Source of the DNA: Albimonas pacifica
Lineage (GTDB): Bacteria; Pseudomonadota; Alphaproteobacteria; Rhodobacterales; Rhodobacteraceae
Length of the DNA: 64,000 bases
Assembly: GCF_900113695.1 (NCBI RefSeq)
Contig: NZ_FOQH01000002.1
Span: 640,989 to 704,988, forward strand
Direction: 5' to 3'
The notes below the pieces were generated by a model. That model saw only the letters and a list, made by a program, of their open reading frames with translations. It was not told the DNA's origin and ran no database searches. A program made the translations under genes and the position numbers. Below, piece by piece: positions 33,710 through 42,181 of the stretch; positions within the stretch are counted from its first letter, which is position 1; every line of letters begins with the position of its first letter.

Positions 33710-34588
33710 TCAGCCCGCCTCGATCGGCAGGCTCTCGTCCATCGCCCATTCGGACATCGAGGCGTCGTAGACCGCCACGTCCTCGAACCCGAGCTGGTGC
33801 TGGAGGAAGGCGTCGAGCGTCGCGGCGATGCCCCCGCCGCAGTAGTTCAGCACCCGCTTGCCGGGCGCCGCCCCCGCCGCCGCGAAGGCCGCCGCGGCGG
33901 CCTCGGGCGAGACCAGCCGCTTGGTCTGCGGATCCACCAGCGAGCCCGCCGGCACGTTGGCCGAGCCGGGGATGCGGCCCGGGCGGCCGTAGCGGGCGTT
34001 CTGGCCCGAATGCAGGTCCGGGCTCAGCGCGTTCAGCGAACAGACCGCGCCGTCGCCGATGGCGGCCAGCATCTCGGCCTTGCCCACGAAGAGGCCGGGG
34101 CGCTCGCGCGCGGTCAGGGACCCGGCGGGGTAGTCGACGGGTTCGGTCGCGACGGGCCGGCCCTCCGCCTCCCACAGGTCGAAGCCGCCGTCGAGGATGG
34201 CGGCGTCGTCGAAGCCGATCCAGCGCAGCAGCCACCACACCCGCGTCGCCCACTGCGGGGTGCCGCGGGAGTAGAGGACCACCTTCGTCCCCTCCGAGAC
34301 GCCGGCGCGGGCGAAGGCGTCGGCCAGTTCCTGCGGCGGCAGGCGCATGAAGCGGGTGGGGGCGTCGTCCTGCGAGAGCTCGTCCTGCAGGTCGAGGAAG
34401 CGGGCGCCGGGGATGTGGCCGGTCTCGTAGTCGGCCCGGCCGCTCTCGACGCGGTAGGGGCGGCCGGTGTTCTCCTCGTAGCGCAGGTAGACGGTGCAGT
34501 CGTAGATCCGCAGGGACGGGTCGCCGAGACGGGCCTGCAGGCTCGCGCCGTCGACGATCGCCTCGGGGCGACGCCAGGAATGGGTCAT
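33710..34588 (-). CDS. Thiosulfate/3-mercaptopyruvate sulfurtransferase (tandem rhodanese)
   Basis: 292 aa. Two rhodanese domains. The N-terminal one has the family feature YETGHIPGARFLDLQDELS. The C-terminal one carries the catalytic Cys in NYCGGGIAAT (about residue 245), giving a CGGGI active loop. Moves sulfane sulfur to thiol acceptors or cyanide in the cytoplasm. It lies 162 bp downstream of the NCS2 permease gene, separated by a hairpin, so it is probably a separate unit. A link to maturation of the sulfurated Mo cofactor of the hydroxylase upstream is possible but speculative. Confidence 0.92.
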   Translation of the reverse strand: MTHSWRRPEAIVDGASLQARLGDPSLRIYDCTVYLRYEENTGRPYRVESGRADYETGHIPGARFLDLQDELSQDDAPTRFMRLPPQELADAFARAGVSEGTKVVLYSRGTPQWATRVWWLLRWIGFDDAAILDGGFDLWEAEGRPVATEPVDYPAGSLTARERPGLFVGKAEMLAAIGDGAVCSLNALSPDLHSGQNARYGRPGRIPGSANVPAGSLVDPQTKRLVSPEAAAAAFAAAGAAPGKRVLNYCGGGIAATLDAFLQHQLGFEDVAVYDASMSEWAMDESLPIEAG

Positions 34589-34690
34589 GGTCTCTCCTCC
34601 GGGCCGGTCTGAGCGCCGGCGCTCCGCAGGCACCCTGCCGGGAGCGCGGCCGGGCCTCAAGAGCGACGGCCCCCCGGCCGGACGCGGGAA

Positions 34691-34717
34691 GGCCGCGCCG
34701 GGGCGTCCGGCGCGGCC
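34691..34717 (-). terminator. Perfect 11-bp-stem hairpin after the NCS2 permease gene
   Basis: GGCCGCGCCGG (34691-34701), loop GGCGT, CCGGCGCGGCC (34707-34717). Located 34 bp after the minus-strand stop of the permease gene and followed on that strand by TTCCC. Strong stem, weak U-tract; likely ends the hydroxylase/permease operon. Confidence 0.65.
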
Positions 34718-34750
34718 TGCGGTTTCGTCCGGGGCCCCGGGGGGGCCGGG

Positions 34751-36358
34751 TCACTCGGCGGGCGTCGGGCGGCCCTGCGGGGGGACCTCGTCGACGGCGG
34801 CGCCGCTCCTCTCGGCGGCCTTGTCGCCCATCGCCAGCGGGTAGATCAGGAAGAAGGCCGCGGCCACCAGGTAGCCCCCCGTCGGCCCGCCCAGCGAGGG
34901 CCAGTGCAGCGCCGCGCCGTGGATGATCCCGACCGAGGACATCGCGGCGCCCGCCAGCGTGAAGCCGCCCGCCACCTTGAAGTTCCCGTCGATCAGCGAG
35001 GCGACGATCGCGCCCCACACCAGCCCCGTCAGGATCGCCCCCTGGCTGAGCGCCAGGTGGCCGGTGTAGTGCGCCCCCTGCTGGAGCAGGGCCGCGGTCA
35101 GCGCCGGATCGCCGAGCTGCGGCAGCCCCTCGACGCCGGACGCCCCCAGCGCCCCCATCAGCGAGCCCCACTTGGTGATCAGGAAATCCGAGACATGGGG
35201 CAGCATGGCGAAGCCGACGGCGGCCATGTGCTCGGGCCGGATCGACTGGGCGGTGTTGGCGATCAGCGACAGCGCCACGAAGACCAGCACCGGCGCGGCC
35301 GCGGCCACCGGCATCAGGTCGCCCAGGAAGGCGAGCAGGCCGAAGATCGCCGCCAGCGGGATCACCACGCCCACGCCCATGACATAGCCCGCGTGCGCCC
35401 CCATCCGCTTGTAGGCCGGGTGGCCGATGTAGGCGGTGGTGGGGAAGGGCGAGCCGAAGAGCGCGCCCACCATCGTGCCCGCGCCGTCGGTGAGCTGGCA
35501 CAGGGCGACGGGGTAGGGGTCGCCCGCGGCCTCGGCGCTTTCGACGTTGTTCATGGTCTCGATGAAGTTGTAGATCTGCACCGGGATCAGGACGAGGAAC
35601 AGCTCGGGGTTCGCCCACAGATGCTGCACGCCGGCGACGAGATCGCCGAACCAGGGCAGCGGCGGGTAGAAGCCCAGGCCCTCGACCGAGATCGTCGACT
35701 CGCCCAGGACCATCGCGATCAGCACGCCGACCACCAGCGCCAGGAGGCCGGCGGGCATGTCGAAGGGCAGCCTGAAGCGCCCCACCAGCCCCCACAGGAT
35801 GATGGCGAGCGAGGCGAAGCCGACCAGCGGCTTCTCGAACACCTCCGCCAGGGGCACGGCGCCGATGTAGACCAGCGCGATGCCGCACAGCGTGCCGAGC
35901 ATGCCCGCGCGCGGGGTGACGGCCTTCAGCATCGGGCCGACGACGGCGCCGAGCGCGGCGACGATGCCGCCGATGAAGCCCGCGCCGATGCCAACCTGCC
36001 AGGCCAGCAGCGGGTCCTGCGTCGCCCAGTAGATCGGGCCGATCACGCCGAAGAGGTAGACGAACATCACCGGGGTCGAGATGCCGTAGGGCAGGGCGGT
36101 GACGTCGCGCCCCGCCTTCGCCGCGGCGCGTTTCGCGAGCCAGGTGTAGACGACGACCCCGAAGACGATCGCCACCGCCGCGCCGGGCAGGATCCGCCCG
36201 AAGACGATCTCGCCCGGCATCCCGAACACGAAGCGGCAGATGCCCGAGAGCACCAGCAGGTTGATCAGGTTGTCGGTGAACAGGGCCCAGAAGGCGCTGT
36301 AGTCGCTCTTGTGGAACAGCTTGTAGCTGTAGCTAGCTCCCGGCGGGGTGGCGCTCAC
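34751..36358 (-). CDS. NCS2/AzgA-like nucleobase permease
   Basis: 535 aa with a GTG start overlapping the end of the Mo-hydroxylase gene by 26 nt. About 12-14 hydrophobic segments, with features of the nucleobase:cation symporter-2 superfamily such as ALPYGISTP early on, QIYNFIETMNNVESAE in the middle and GSPFPTTAYIGHPAYKRMGA. Brings a purine or related heterocycle across the inner membrane. Position directly downstream of a xanthine-dehydrogenase-type enzyme supports a purine-like substrate. Confidence 0.88.
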   Translation of the reverse strand: MSATPPGASYSYKLFHKSDYSAFWALFTDNLINLLVLSGICRFVFGMPGEIVFGRILPGAAVAIVFGVVVYTWLAKRAAAKAGRDVTALPYGISTPVMFVYLFGVIGPIYWATQDPLLAWQVGIGAGFIGGIVAALGAVVGPMLKAVTPRAGMLGTLCGIALVYIGAVPLAEVFEKPLVGFASLAIILWGLVGRFRLPFDMPAGLLALVVGVLIAMVLGESTISVEGLGFYPPLPWFGDLVAGVQHLWANPELFLVLIPVQIYNFIETMNNVESAEAAGDPYPVALCQLTDGAGTMVGALFGSPFPTTAYIGHPAYKRMGAHAGYVMGVGVVIPLAAIFGLLAFLGDLMPVAAAAPVLVFVALSLIANTAQSIRPEHMAAVGFAMLPHVSDFLITKWGSLMGALGASGVEGLPQLGDPALTAALLQQGAHYTGHLALSQGAILTGLVWGAIVASLIDGNFKVAGGFTLAGAAMSSVGIIHGAALHWPSLGGPTGGYLVAAAFFLIYPLAMGDKAAERSGAAVDEVPPQGRPTPAE

Positions 36359-39275
36359 GATCGGTCTCCTCGGTCCTGAAGTCTGGCTGGGTGAAATCGG
36401 GCTCCGCCGCGCGGGCGCGCATCGCCGCGTGGATCCGGTCGGCGAGGAAGGGCGTGGCGGTCATCCGCAGGCCCGTCGCGTCGCGGATGGCCGAGGCGAG
36501 GGCGGCGGCGACGGGGTTGAAGGGGCTCTCGGACATCGACTTGGCGCCGAGCGGCCCGAGGCGGTCGTGGGTCCGGGCGAAATGCACCTCGGTCACGGGA
36601 AGGTCGCCCATCGCGGGCAGGCGGTAGCCGCGGAAGGCGGGCGTCTCGACCCGGCCCTCGCCGTCGAGACGCACCTCCTCCCACAGGGCGGCGCCGATCG
36701 CCTGGGCGACGCCGCCCTCGATCTGGCCGCGGCACTGGCGGGGGTTCACCACGAAGCCCGCGTCGGCGGCGTGGACCGAGCGCAGGATCTTCAGCGTGCC
36801 GTAGCGGCGGTGCACCGCCACCACGAAGCCCTGCACGTTGAAGGCGACCGAGCGCGGCGTGCCGTCCGCGCGGCCCTCGGCCGAGACGCCCGCCAGCGTC
36901 GAGAGGCGCACCGTGCGCCGGCCGTCGGTGACCCCGCCGGCGCCCAGCACGCATTCCTCGACCGCCGCCCCCAGCCGCTCGGCCGCCGCCCGGCGCAGGG
37001 CGTCGGCGAGCGCCTGCGCCGCGCGCAGCGTCGCCTGCCCCGCCACCACCGTGCCGGTCGAGCCGAAGGCGCCGGTGTCGTGCGCGCCGAGGTCCGTATC
37101 CGACTGCTGCAGCCGGATCCGGTCGGGCGAGACCCCCAGCGCCTGCGCCGCGATCTGCACGTGCACCGTCGAGGTCCCGGCGCCGAACTCCGCCGTGCCG
37201 ACCGTGAGGAGATAATGCTCCCCGTCCAGCGCGATGCGGCTGTGGGCGACATGGCCGCGCGGGGGGATGGTGTCGATCATCCCCACCGCCATGCCCCGCC
37301 CCACCAGCCAGTCGCCGGCGGCGCCTTCCCCGGCGCCCCCGACGGCCGGCCGCTCGCCGGAGACCCCCTCCCCGGGGCCCCCGACGGCGGGAGGCGTCGC
37401 CCCAGCGGACGCCTCCCCGACCGGCGCCGCCCCAGACGGCGCCGGGCCCGGCCGCTCCCCAGCGGCGCGGGCGACGGGGGGCCGCCTCCCAGCGGGCGCC
37501 CCCCCGATGCGATGATCTTCGGCCAGGGCGCGCTCGACCCGGTCCAGGCACTGGTCGAGCCCGTAGCTGCCGAACTCGACGTCGTGGGGGCCCGCGTCGA
37601 GCGACACCATCGGGTCGCCCGGGACCACCACGTTGCGCCGGCGGAAGGCGAAGGGATCCATGCCCAGCCGGCGGGCGAGTTCGTCCATCGCGCTCTCGAC
37701 CGCGAAACCGGTCTGGCTGAGGCCGTAGCCCCGGAACGCGCCCGACGGGACCTGGTTGGTGTAGACCGCCCAGCCGTCGATCTTCTTGTTGGGGCAGCGG
37801 TAGAGCGCCACGGCCTCGCCGGCCGCGTGGAACAGCACCCCCGGCGCGTGGTTGCCGTAGGCGCCGGTGTCTGCGACGATCCGCATCTCGATCGCGGTCA
37901 GCGCGCCGTCGGCCTTCGCCCCGACCTTCACCCGCACCTTCATCGGGTGGCGGGTGGTGGTCATGGTGAACTGCTCGGCGCGGGTCAGCTCCAGCTTCGC
38001 GGGCCGGCCGGTGCGCAGGACGGCGAGGGCCACCAGGTCCTCGACCAGCATCTCCTGCTTGCCGCCGAAGCCGCCGCCCACGCGCCCGCAGACCACCCGC
38101 ACCCGTTCCGGGGGCAGGTCGTAGAGCCGGGCCAGCGCGTCGCGGGTCAGGAACGGGGTCTGGGAGGAGGTGCGGATCACCAGCCGCCCGTTGCGGATCC
38201 AGCCGACGGCGCCGTGGGTCTCGAGCTGGGCGTGGCTGACCCGCTGGCTTTCGTAGACGCCCTCGTGGATCGCGTCGGCCTCGGCGAAGCCCGCGGCGAC
38301 GTCGCCGACGCCGCCGTGGACCTCGGCCGCGACGTTGCGCGCGGGGTCGGCGATGCGCGAGACGGCGGCCGGCTTGTCGTGGATCACCGGGGCGCCGGGG
38401 GCCATCGCCGCCTCGGGGTCGAAGACCGCGGGCAGGATCTCGTAGTCCACCGCGATCAGGTCGCGGGCGCGCTCGGCGGCGGCCTCGGTCTCGGCCACCA
38501 CCGCGGCCACGCGCTGGCCGGCGAAGCGGATCACCGGGTCGAGCACGCGGGTGTCGTCCACGTCGTCGAGCGGGTTCTCGTGCCGCGCGGTCGAGAAGCA
38601 GGCCGCCGGCGCGTCGCGGTGGGTCAGCACCGCCAGCACGCCGGGAACCGCCATCGCCGCGGCGACGTCGATGCGCCGGATCCGGGCCGAGGCGTGGGGG
38701 CTCTGCAGGACCTTGATGTGGCTCAGCCGCTCGACCGCCACGTCCATCGTGAAGCGCGCGGTCCCGTCGACCACGCCGCGGCCTCCCGGGGCCTGCACGT
38801 CGCGCGAACCGGCGGCGGGGATCTCGCCCTGCACCGCCTCGCGGATCGCGCGGTAGCCGGTGCAGCGGCAGAGGTTGCCCTTCAGCAGCCGGTCCGGCCG
38901 CGCGCGCTGCGCGGGGTCGAGGGCCGCGGCGGTCATCACCATGCCCGGCGTGCAGAAGCCGCACTGGAAGGCCTGGGCGTCGAGGAACCGCTGCTGGACC
39001 GGGTGCAGGCGCCCGCAGCAGGAGAGCCCCTCGATCGTGGTCACCTCGCGCCCCTCGGCGCGGTGGGCGGGCAGCAGGCAGGCGTGCACCGGCCGGCCGT
39101 CGAGATGCACCGTGCAGGCGCCGCAGTCGCCGGAATCGCAGCCCTTCTTGACGCCGAAGCGGCCCTGCTCGCGCAGGAAGGTGCGCAGGCACTGGCCGGG
39201 ACGGGGCGTCGCGTCGATCGTCTCGCCGTCGATGCGGAACGTGGCGGGCTGGAAGCTCGTGGGCTGGAAGCTCAT
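36333..39275 (-). CDS. Molybdenum hydroxylase, fused [2Fe-2S] and Mo-cofactor domains
   Basis: 980 aa, xanthine dehydrogenase family. Plant-type [2Fe-2S] with C46, C51, C54, C66; second cluster C105, C108, C136, C138 (CGFCTPG, NLCRCTGYR). The Mo domain has GGGFGGKQ, the substrate-Arg motif AFRGYGLSQ, and the catalytic Glu in GAKSMSESP (about residue 917). FAD is on a separate subunit encoded upstream. Residues about 585-658 are a Gly/Pro/Ala-rich low-complexity insertion in the Mo domain, not normal for the family. Probably oxidises a purine or N-heterocycle, judged from the NCS2 permease; an aldehyde is possible. Needs sulfurated Mo cofactor; no maturation gene is visible here. Confidence 0.92.
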   Translation of the reverse strand: MSFQPTSFQPATFRIDGETIDATPRPGQCLRTFLREQGRFGVKKGCDSGDCGACTVHLDGRPVHACLLPAHRAEGREVTTIEGLSCCGRLHPVQQRFLDAQAFQCGFCTPGMVMTAAALDPAQRARPDRLLKGNLCRCTGYRAIREAVQGEIPAAGSRDVQAPGGRGVVDGTARFTMDVAVERLSHIKVLQSPHASARIRRIDVAAAMAVPGVLAVLTHRDAPAACFSTARHENPLDDVDDTRVLDPVIRFAGQRVAAVVAETEAAAERARDLIAVDYEILPAVFDPEAAMAPGAPVIHDKPAAVSRIADPARNVAAEVHGGVGDVAAGFAEADAIHEGVYESQRVSHAQLETHGAVGWIRNGRLVIRTSSQTPFLTRDALARLYDLPPERVRVVCGRVGGGFGGKQEMLVEDLVALAVLRTGRPAKLELTRAEQFTMTTTRHPMKVRVKVGAKADGALTAIEMRIVADTGAYGNHAPGVLFHAAGEAVALYRCPNKKIDGWAVYTNQVPSGAFRGYGLSQTGFAVESAMDELARRLGMDPFAFRRRNVVVPGDPMVSLDAGPHDVEFGSYGLDQCLDRVERALAEDHRIGGAPAGRRPPVARAAGERPGPAPSGAAPVGEASAGATPPAVGGPGEGVSGERPAVGGAGEGAAGDWLVGRGMAVGMIDTIPPRGHVAHSRIALDGEHYLLTVGTAEFGAGTSTVHVQIAAQALGVSPDRIRLQQSDTDLGAHDTGAFGSTGTVVAGQATLRAAQALADALRRAAAERLGAAVEECVLGAGGVTDGRRTVRLSTLAGVSAEGRADGTPRSVAFNVQGFVVAVHRRYGTLKILRSVHAADAGFVVNPRQCRGQIEGGVAQAIGAALWEEVRLDGEGRVETPAFRGYRLPAMGDLPVTEVHFARTHDRLGPLGAKSMSESPFNPVAAALASAIRDATGLRMTATPFLADRIHAAMRARAAEPDFTQPDFRTEETDRERHPAGS

Positions 39276-40099
39276 CGGGGCGACCCCAGCTCCGCCGCGA
39301 TCTCGGCGGCGAACTCGCCCGAGACGGCGCGCCGCCAGGCGGGCGCGCCGTGGAGGTCGTCGAACCACTGGCCCTCGGCCGCCGCGTCCACCGCCGCCGC
39401 CGCCTCGGCGGGGGAGGGCAGGGCCGCGAAGGCGACCCGGACCGGCCGCCGCACGGCGCCGGTCAGGGTCAGGTCGAGCCCCGCCTCGCTCCGCGTGCCG
39501 ATCATCAGCGCCCCGGTGCGCCCCATCGGCGACAGCGAGATCCGCCGGAACGCCGCCCGCCGGCGCAGCCGCCCGGCCGGGATGCGGACCGCGCGCAGCA
39601 GCTCGCCCGGCGCCAGCGCCGTGCGCTGCGGGCCCTGCACGAAGTCGAGCGCGGGGACCTCCCGCTCGGCGCCGTCGCGCCCGATGATCCGGCAGACCCC
39701 GTCGAGCGACGCGGTCAGCGCGATTATCGGCCCGGCCGGCAGGCCCATGCACAGGTTGCCGCCGACGGTGGCGACGTTCCAGATCTTGAACGAGGCGAGG
39801 AACGCCCGGCAGCAGCGGCCGATCAGGGCGGCGGCCCGCCAGTCGGGCGGCGCCTCGAACGCGTCCAGCTCGGCGACGGTGCAGGTGGCGGCGATCTCCA
39901 GCCCCTCGGGCGTGACGGTCAGCGGCGGCCAGCCGGCCCGCTCCAGGTCCACGAGGCGGCGCAGGCCGGGCTGAGGCTCCGAGAACAGCCAGGTGCCGCC
40001 GGCGAGCCAGGCCTCGCCCTCGGCCAGCCGCCCCGCCCGCGCGGCCACCGCCGCCGGACCCTCGGGCCGCTCCAGCGCCTCGACGCCGTTCAGATCCAT
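39272..40099 (-). CDS. FAD-binding subunit of the molybdenum hydroxylase
   Basis: 275 aa. CoxM/XdhA-type FAD protein: early EAWLAGGTWLF, the FAD-binding WNVATVGGNLCMGLPAGP near residue 115, and a C-terminal CO-dehydrogenase-flavoprotein domain. Slightly shorter than the usual 280-330 residues. Its stop overlaps the start of the Fe-S/Mo gene by 4 nt. Passes electrons from the [2Fe-2S] clusters to NAD or another acceptor. First gene of the operon, divergent from a LysR gene. Confidence 0.9.
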   Translation of the reverse strand: MDLNGVEALERPEGPAAVAARAGRLAEGEAWLAGGTWLFSEPQPGLRRLVDLERAGWPPLTVTPEGLEIAATCTVAELDAFEAPPDWRAAALIGRCCRAFLASFKIWNVATVGGNLCMGLPAGPIIALTASLDGVCRIIGRDGAEREVPALDFVQGPQRTALAPGELLRAVRIPAGRLRRRAAFRRISLSPMGRTGALMIGTRSEAGLDLTLTGAVRRPVRVAFAALPSPAEAAAAVDAAAEGQWFDDLHGAPAWRRAVSGEFAAEIAAELGSPR

Positions 40100-40253
40100 T
40101 CGCCCACGCCTCCGCCGCGCGGCGCCGCGCAGGCGCCGCCGGTCCCAACCGTCGTCGGTCTTTCCGAATTCCCTCGCGCCGGGCCCCTCGACCCGGCCGC
40201 CGCGGCGCCCCTGGCGTCCGTCGACCCGTTCATAATAGCGCAGGCTTGAGAAT

Positions 40254-40266
40254 TTGATATTTTCAA
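40254..40266. promoter_or_regulatory. LysR-type T-N11-A site between hydroxylase operon and lysR-family gene
   Basis: TTGATATTTTCAA fits T-N11-A with complementary TTGA/TCAA arms. It is in a short AT-rich patch 155 bp from the FAD-subunit start and about 138 bp from the regulator start, where a LysR protein would bind to control both genes. Confidence 0.6.
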
Positions 40267-40289
40267 TAAGAGATCGGTATGATGCCGGA

Positions 40290-40390
40290 CCGGCAACACT
40301 CCCCGACAGTTCCCATGCCGGCAACACCCGCCCCCGGCGCGCCGCGCCGGCAACACCCGCTCCCGGCGCGCCGCGCCGGCGACCCCTGCC
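40290..40390. repeat. 28-29-bp imperfect tandem repeat in the regulator leader
   Basis: Units beginning CCGGCAACAC start at 40290, 40318 and 40347, with a partial unit at 40376. The two middle units (29 bp each) are almost identical. They lie between the LysR-type site and the regulator start, in what would be the 5' leader. Confidence 0.75.
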
Positions 40391-40403
40391 AAGAGCCCCC
40401 CCG

Positions 40404-41405
40404 ATGTCCCATGTCGACGCGCCCGCCGAGCTGGAAGACGAAGACCGCCCCCGCAAGGACGCGCTCTCGCCCGCGCTGCTCGCGCGGGTGTTCCACCAGC
40501 CCGCCCTGATCTATTTCAACGCCGCCGCCGAGCATCTCTCGATCCGCGAGGCGGCGCGCCGGCTCAACGTCGCCTCCTCGGCCGTCTCGCGCCAGATCAG
40601 CCAGCTCGAGGATGCGCTGGGCCTCGAGCTCTTCGAGCGCGAGGCGCGGCGGCTGAAGCTGGCCCCGGCCGGCGAGATCCTGTTCCGTCATACCCGCCGC
40701 ATCGCGGCGCCGCTGGAGTCCGCCGTGGCCGAGCTCGACATGCTTCGCGGCCTGCGCACCGGCCGGGTGCGCATCGCCACCATCGAGAGCGTGGGGCTGA
40801 GCTTCCTGCCCCTGCTGATCGCCGAATTCGGCCGGCGCCACCCGCGCATCCACCTCGACGTGGCGGTGCTGCCGGCCGCCGAGGTGATCTCGCGCCTCGC
40901 GGCGGGCGAGGTGGACGTGGGCTTCGGCTTCATCGCCGTGGCGCCGCCGGCGCGCATCGACGTGGCCCTGCGCCGCGACGTGCGCATCGGGGCGCTGATG
41001 CGGCCCGACCATCCGCTCGCCGACACGCCCCACCTGACCATCGCCGACTGCGTCTCGCATCCGCTGGCGGTGGCCAAGCCCGAGATCTCGATCCGCTCGG
41101 TGATCGAGCCGTTCCTGCTGCGCGCCGCCCCGTCGCTGCCGCCGCTGGTTGAGGCGGATTCGATCCGCATGCTGGTGGAGCTGGCGCGGTCGGGCCGCTA
41201 CGCCTCGGTGATGACGCCGATCGGCGCGCAGTCCGAGATCGCCTCGGGCGCGCTGCGCTTCCGCCGGCTCGAGGACCCGGGCCTGCCCAGCAACCGCTTC
41301 GCGCTGATGACCGGGGCGGGGGGCGGCCTGCGCTTCGCCCCGGCGGCGTTCTTCGAGCACGCCAAGCACTTCCTCTCGACCATCGAGCTGCCGGGCGCCG
41401 TCTGA
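40404..41405 (+). CDS. LysR-family transcriptional regulator
   Basis: 333 aa. An N-terminal extension of about 35 charged residues precedes the winged HTH (AAEHLSIREAARRLNVASSAVSRQISQLEDALGLELFERE), followed by a LysR substrate-binding domain (about residues 120-330). I chose ATG TCC CAT because upstream in-frame codons come from the repeat region. Divergent from the molybdenum hydroxylase/NCS2 operon, so it is the likely activator, sensing the heterocyclic substrate. Confidence 0.9.
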   Translation: MSHVDAPAELEDEDRPRKDALSPALLARVFHQPALIYFNAAAEHLSIREAARRLNVASSAVSRQISQLEDALGLELFEREARRLKLAPAGEILFRHTRRIAAPLESAVAELDMLRGLRTGRVRIATIESVGLSFLPLLIAEFGRRHPRIHLDVAVLPAAEVISRLAAGEVDVGFGFIAVAPPARIDVALRRDVRIGALMRPDHPLADTPHLTIADCVSHPLAVAKPEISIRSVIEPFLLRAAPSLPPLVEADSIRMLVELARSGRYASVMTPIGAQSEIASGALRFRRLEDPGLPSNRFALMTGAGGGLRFAPAAFFEHAKHFLSTIELPGAV

Positions 41406-41621
41406 GCGCGCCGCCGCCCGCGCCCCGCGCCGGGACGCGCGGCATCGACGCCGGGCGAGGGGCCTGAGCCGACGTCTCGGCCGCCGCGGTCGGCGGCGCA
41501 GCGGCGGAGCGCCGCCCGGCGAGGCGGCGGCGATCGCCGCACGCCCGGGCCGCCCGGGCCGCGCATCGCGACGGCTCGCGCAGAGGCCGGAGCCGGTCAG
41601 GGATCGTCGGTCGATGGGGGG

Positions 41622-41729
41622 ATGGCGCACCCTGACGAAGAAACTTCGAACGACCTGTTCGAGGTTCTGGAGGACTGGGAACATCAGCTTCGCCATGTGG
41701 AACATGACTGGTCGGGGCCGCAGCCATGA
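41622..41729 (+). CDS. 35-aa ORF translationally coupled to mobC-like gene
   Basis: Begins MAHPDEETSNDLFEVLEDWE and ends SGPQP. Acidic and His/Trp-rich, with no recognised family. Its TGA overlaps the start ATG of the MobC-like gene in an ATGA. The composition is unlike the Arg-rich noise frames nearby. Could be a small relaxosome partner or a leader peptide coupling translation. Confidence 0.5.
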   Translation: MAHPDEETSNDLFEVLEDWEHQLRHVEHDWSGPQP

Positions 41730-42181
41730 CCGGAAAGCCGCGTGATCCTGCCCCGAATGCGTCCGCCGACTTCGATGCGGCGGCCTGCAAACGCACCGCA
41801 CGACCGGCAAAGAAAAAGACGTCTCCCCCCTTCTCGCTGCGCCTCAGCCCTGAGGAGCGGGCACGCCTTGAAGCCGCCGCCGCAGGCGAGCCGCTCGGCG
41901 CCTTCATCCGTCGAAAGGTGTTCGAGGATGATCTCATGGTTCGGACGCGTCGCCGACCGGCGCCGGTCAAGGATCATGCGGCTCTGGCTCAGACTCTGGG
42001 AATGCTTGGCCACATGCGCATCGCGAACAACCTCAACCAGCTGGCCCGCGCCGCCAACATCGGCGCCCTGCCGCTGACGCGGGAGGTCGAGGAGGATCTC
42101 TTCCGTGCCTGCGCCGCCGTCCTCGCGATGAAGGCGGAACTGATGCGCGCCCTTGGCTATCCGGCGGAGGGCGACGAGTGA
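41726..42181 (+). CDS. MobC-like relaxosome accessory protein
   Basis: 151 aa. A Lys-rich N-terminus leads into FSLRLSPEERARLEAAAAG, a ribbon-helix-helix-type start, followed by MLGHMRIANNLNQLARAANIG, the segment typical of MobC/relaxosome proteins. Binds the transfer origin and helps the relaxase. Its stop overlaps the relaxase GTG start by 4 nt (GTGA). Confidence 0.85.
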   Translation: MTGKPRDPAPNASADFDAAACKRTARPAKKKTSPPFSLRLSPEERARLEAAAAGEPLGAFIRRKVFEDDLMVRTRRRPAPVKDHAALAQTLGMLGHMRIANNLNQLARAANIGALPLTREVEEDLFRACAAVLAMKAELMRALGYPAEGDE

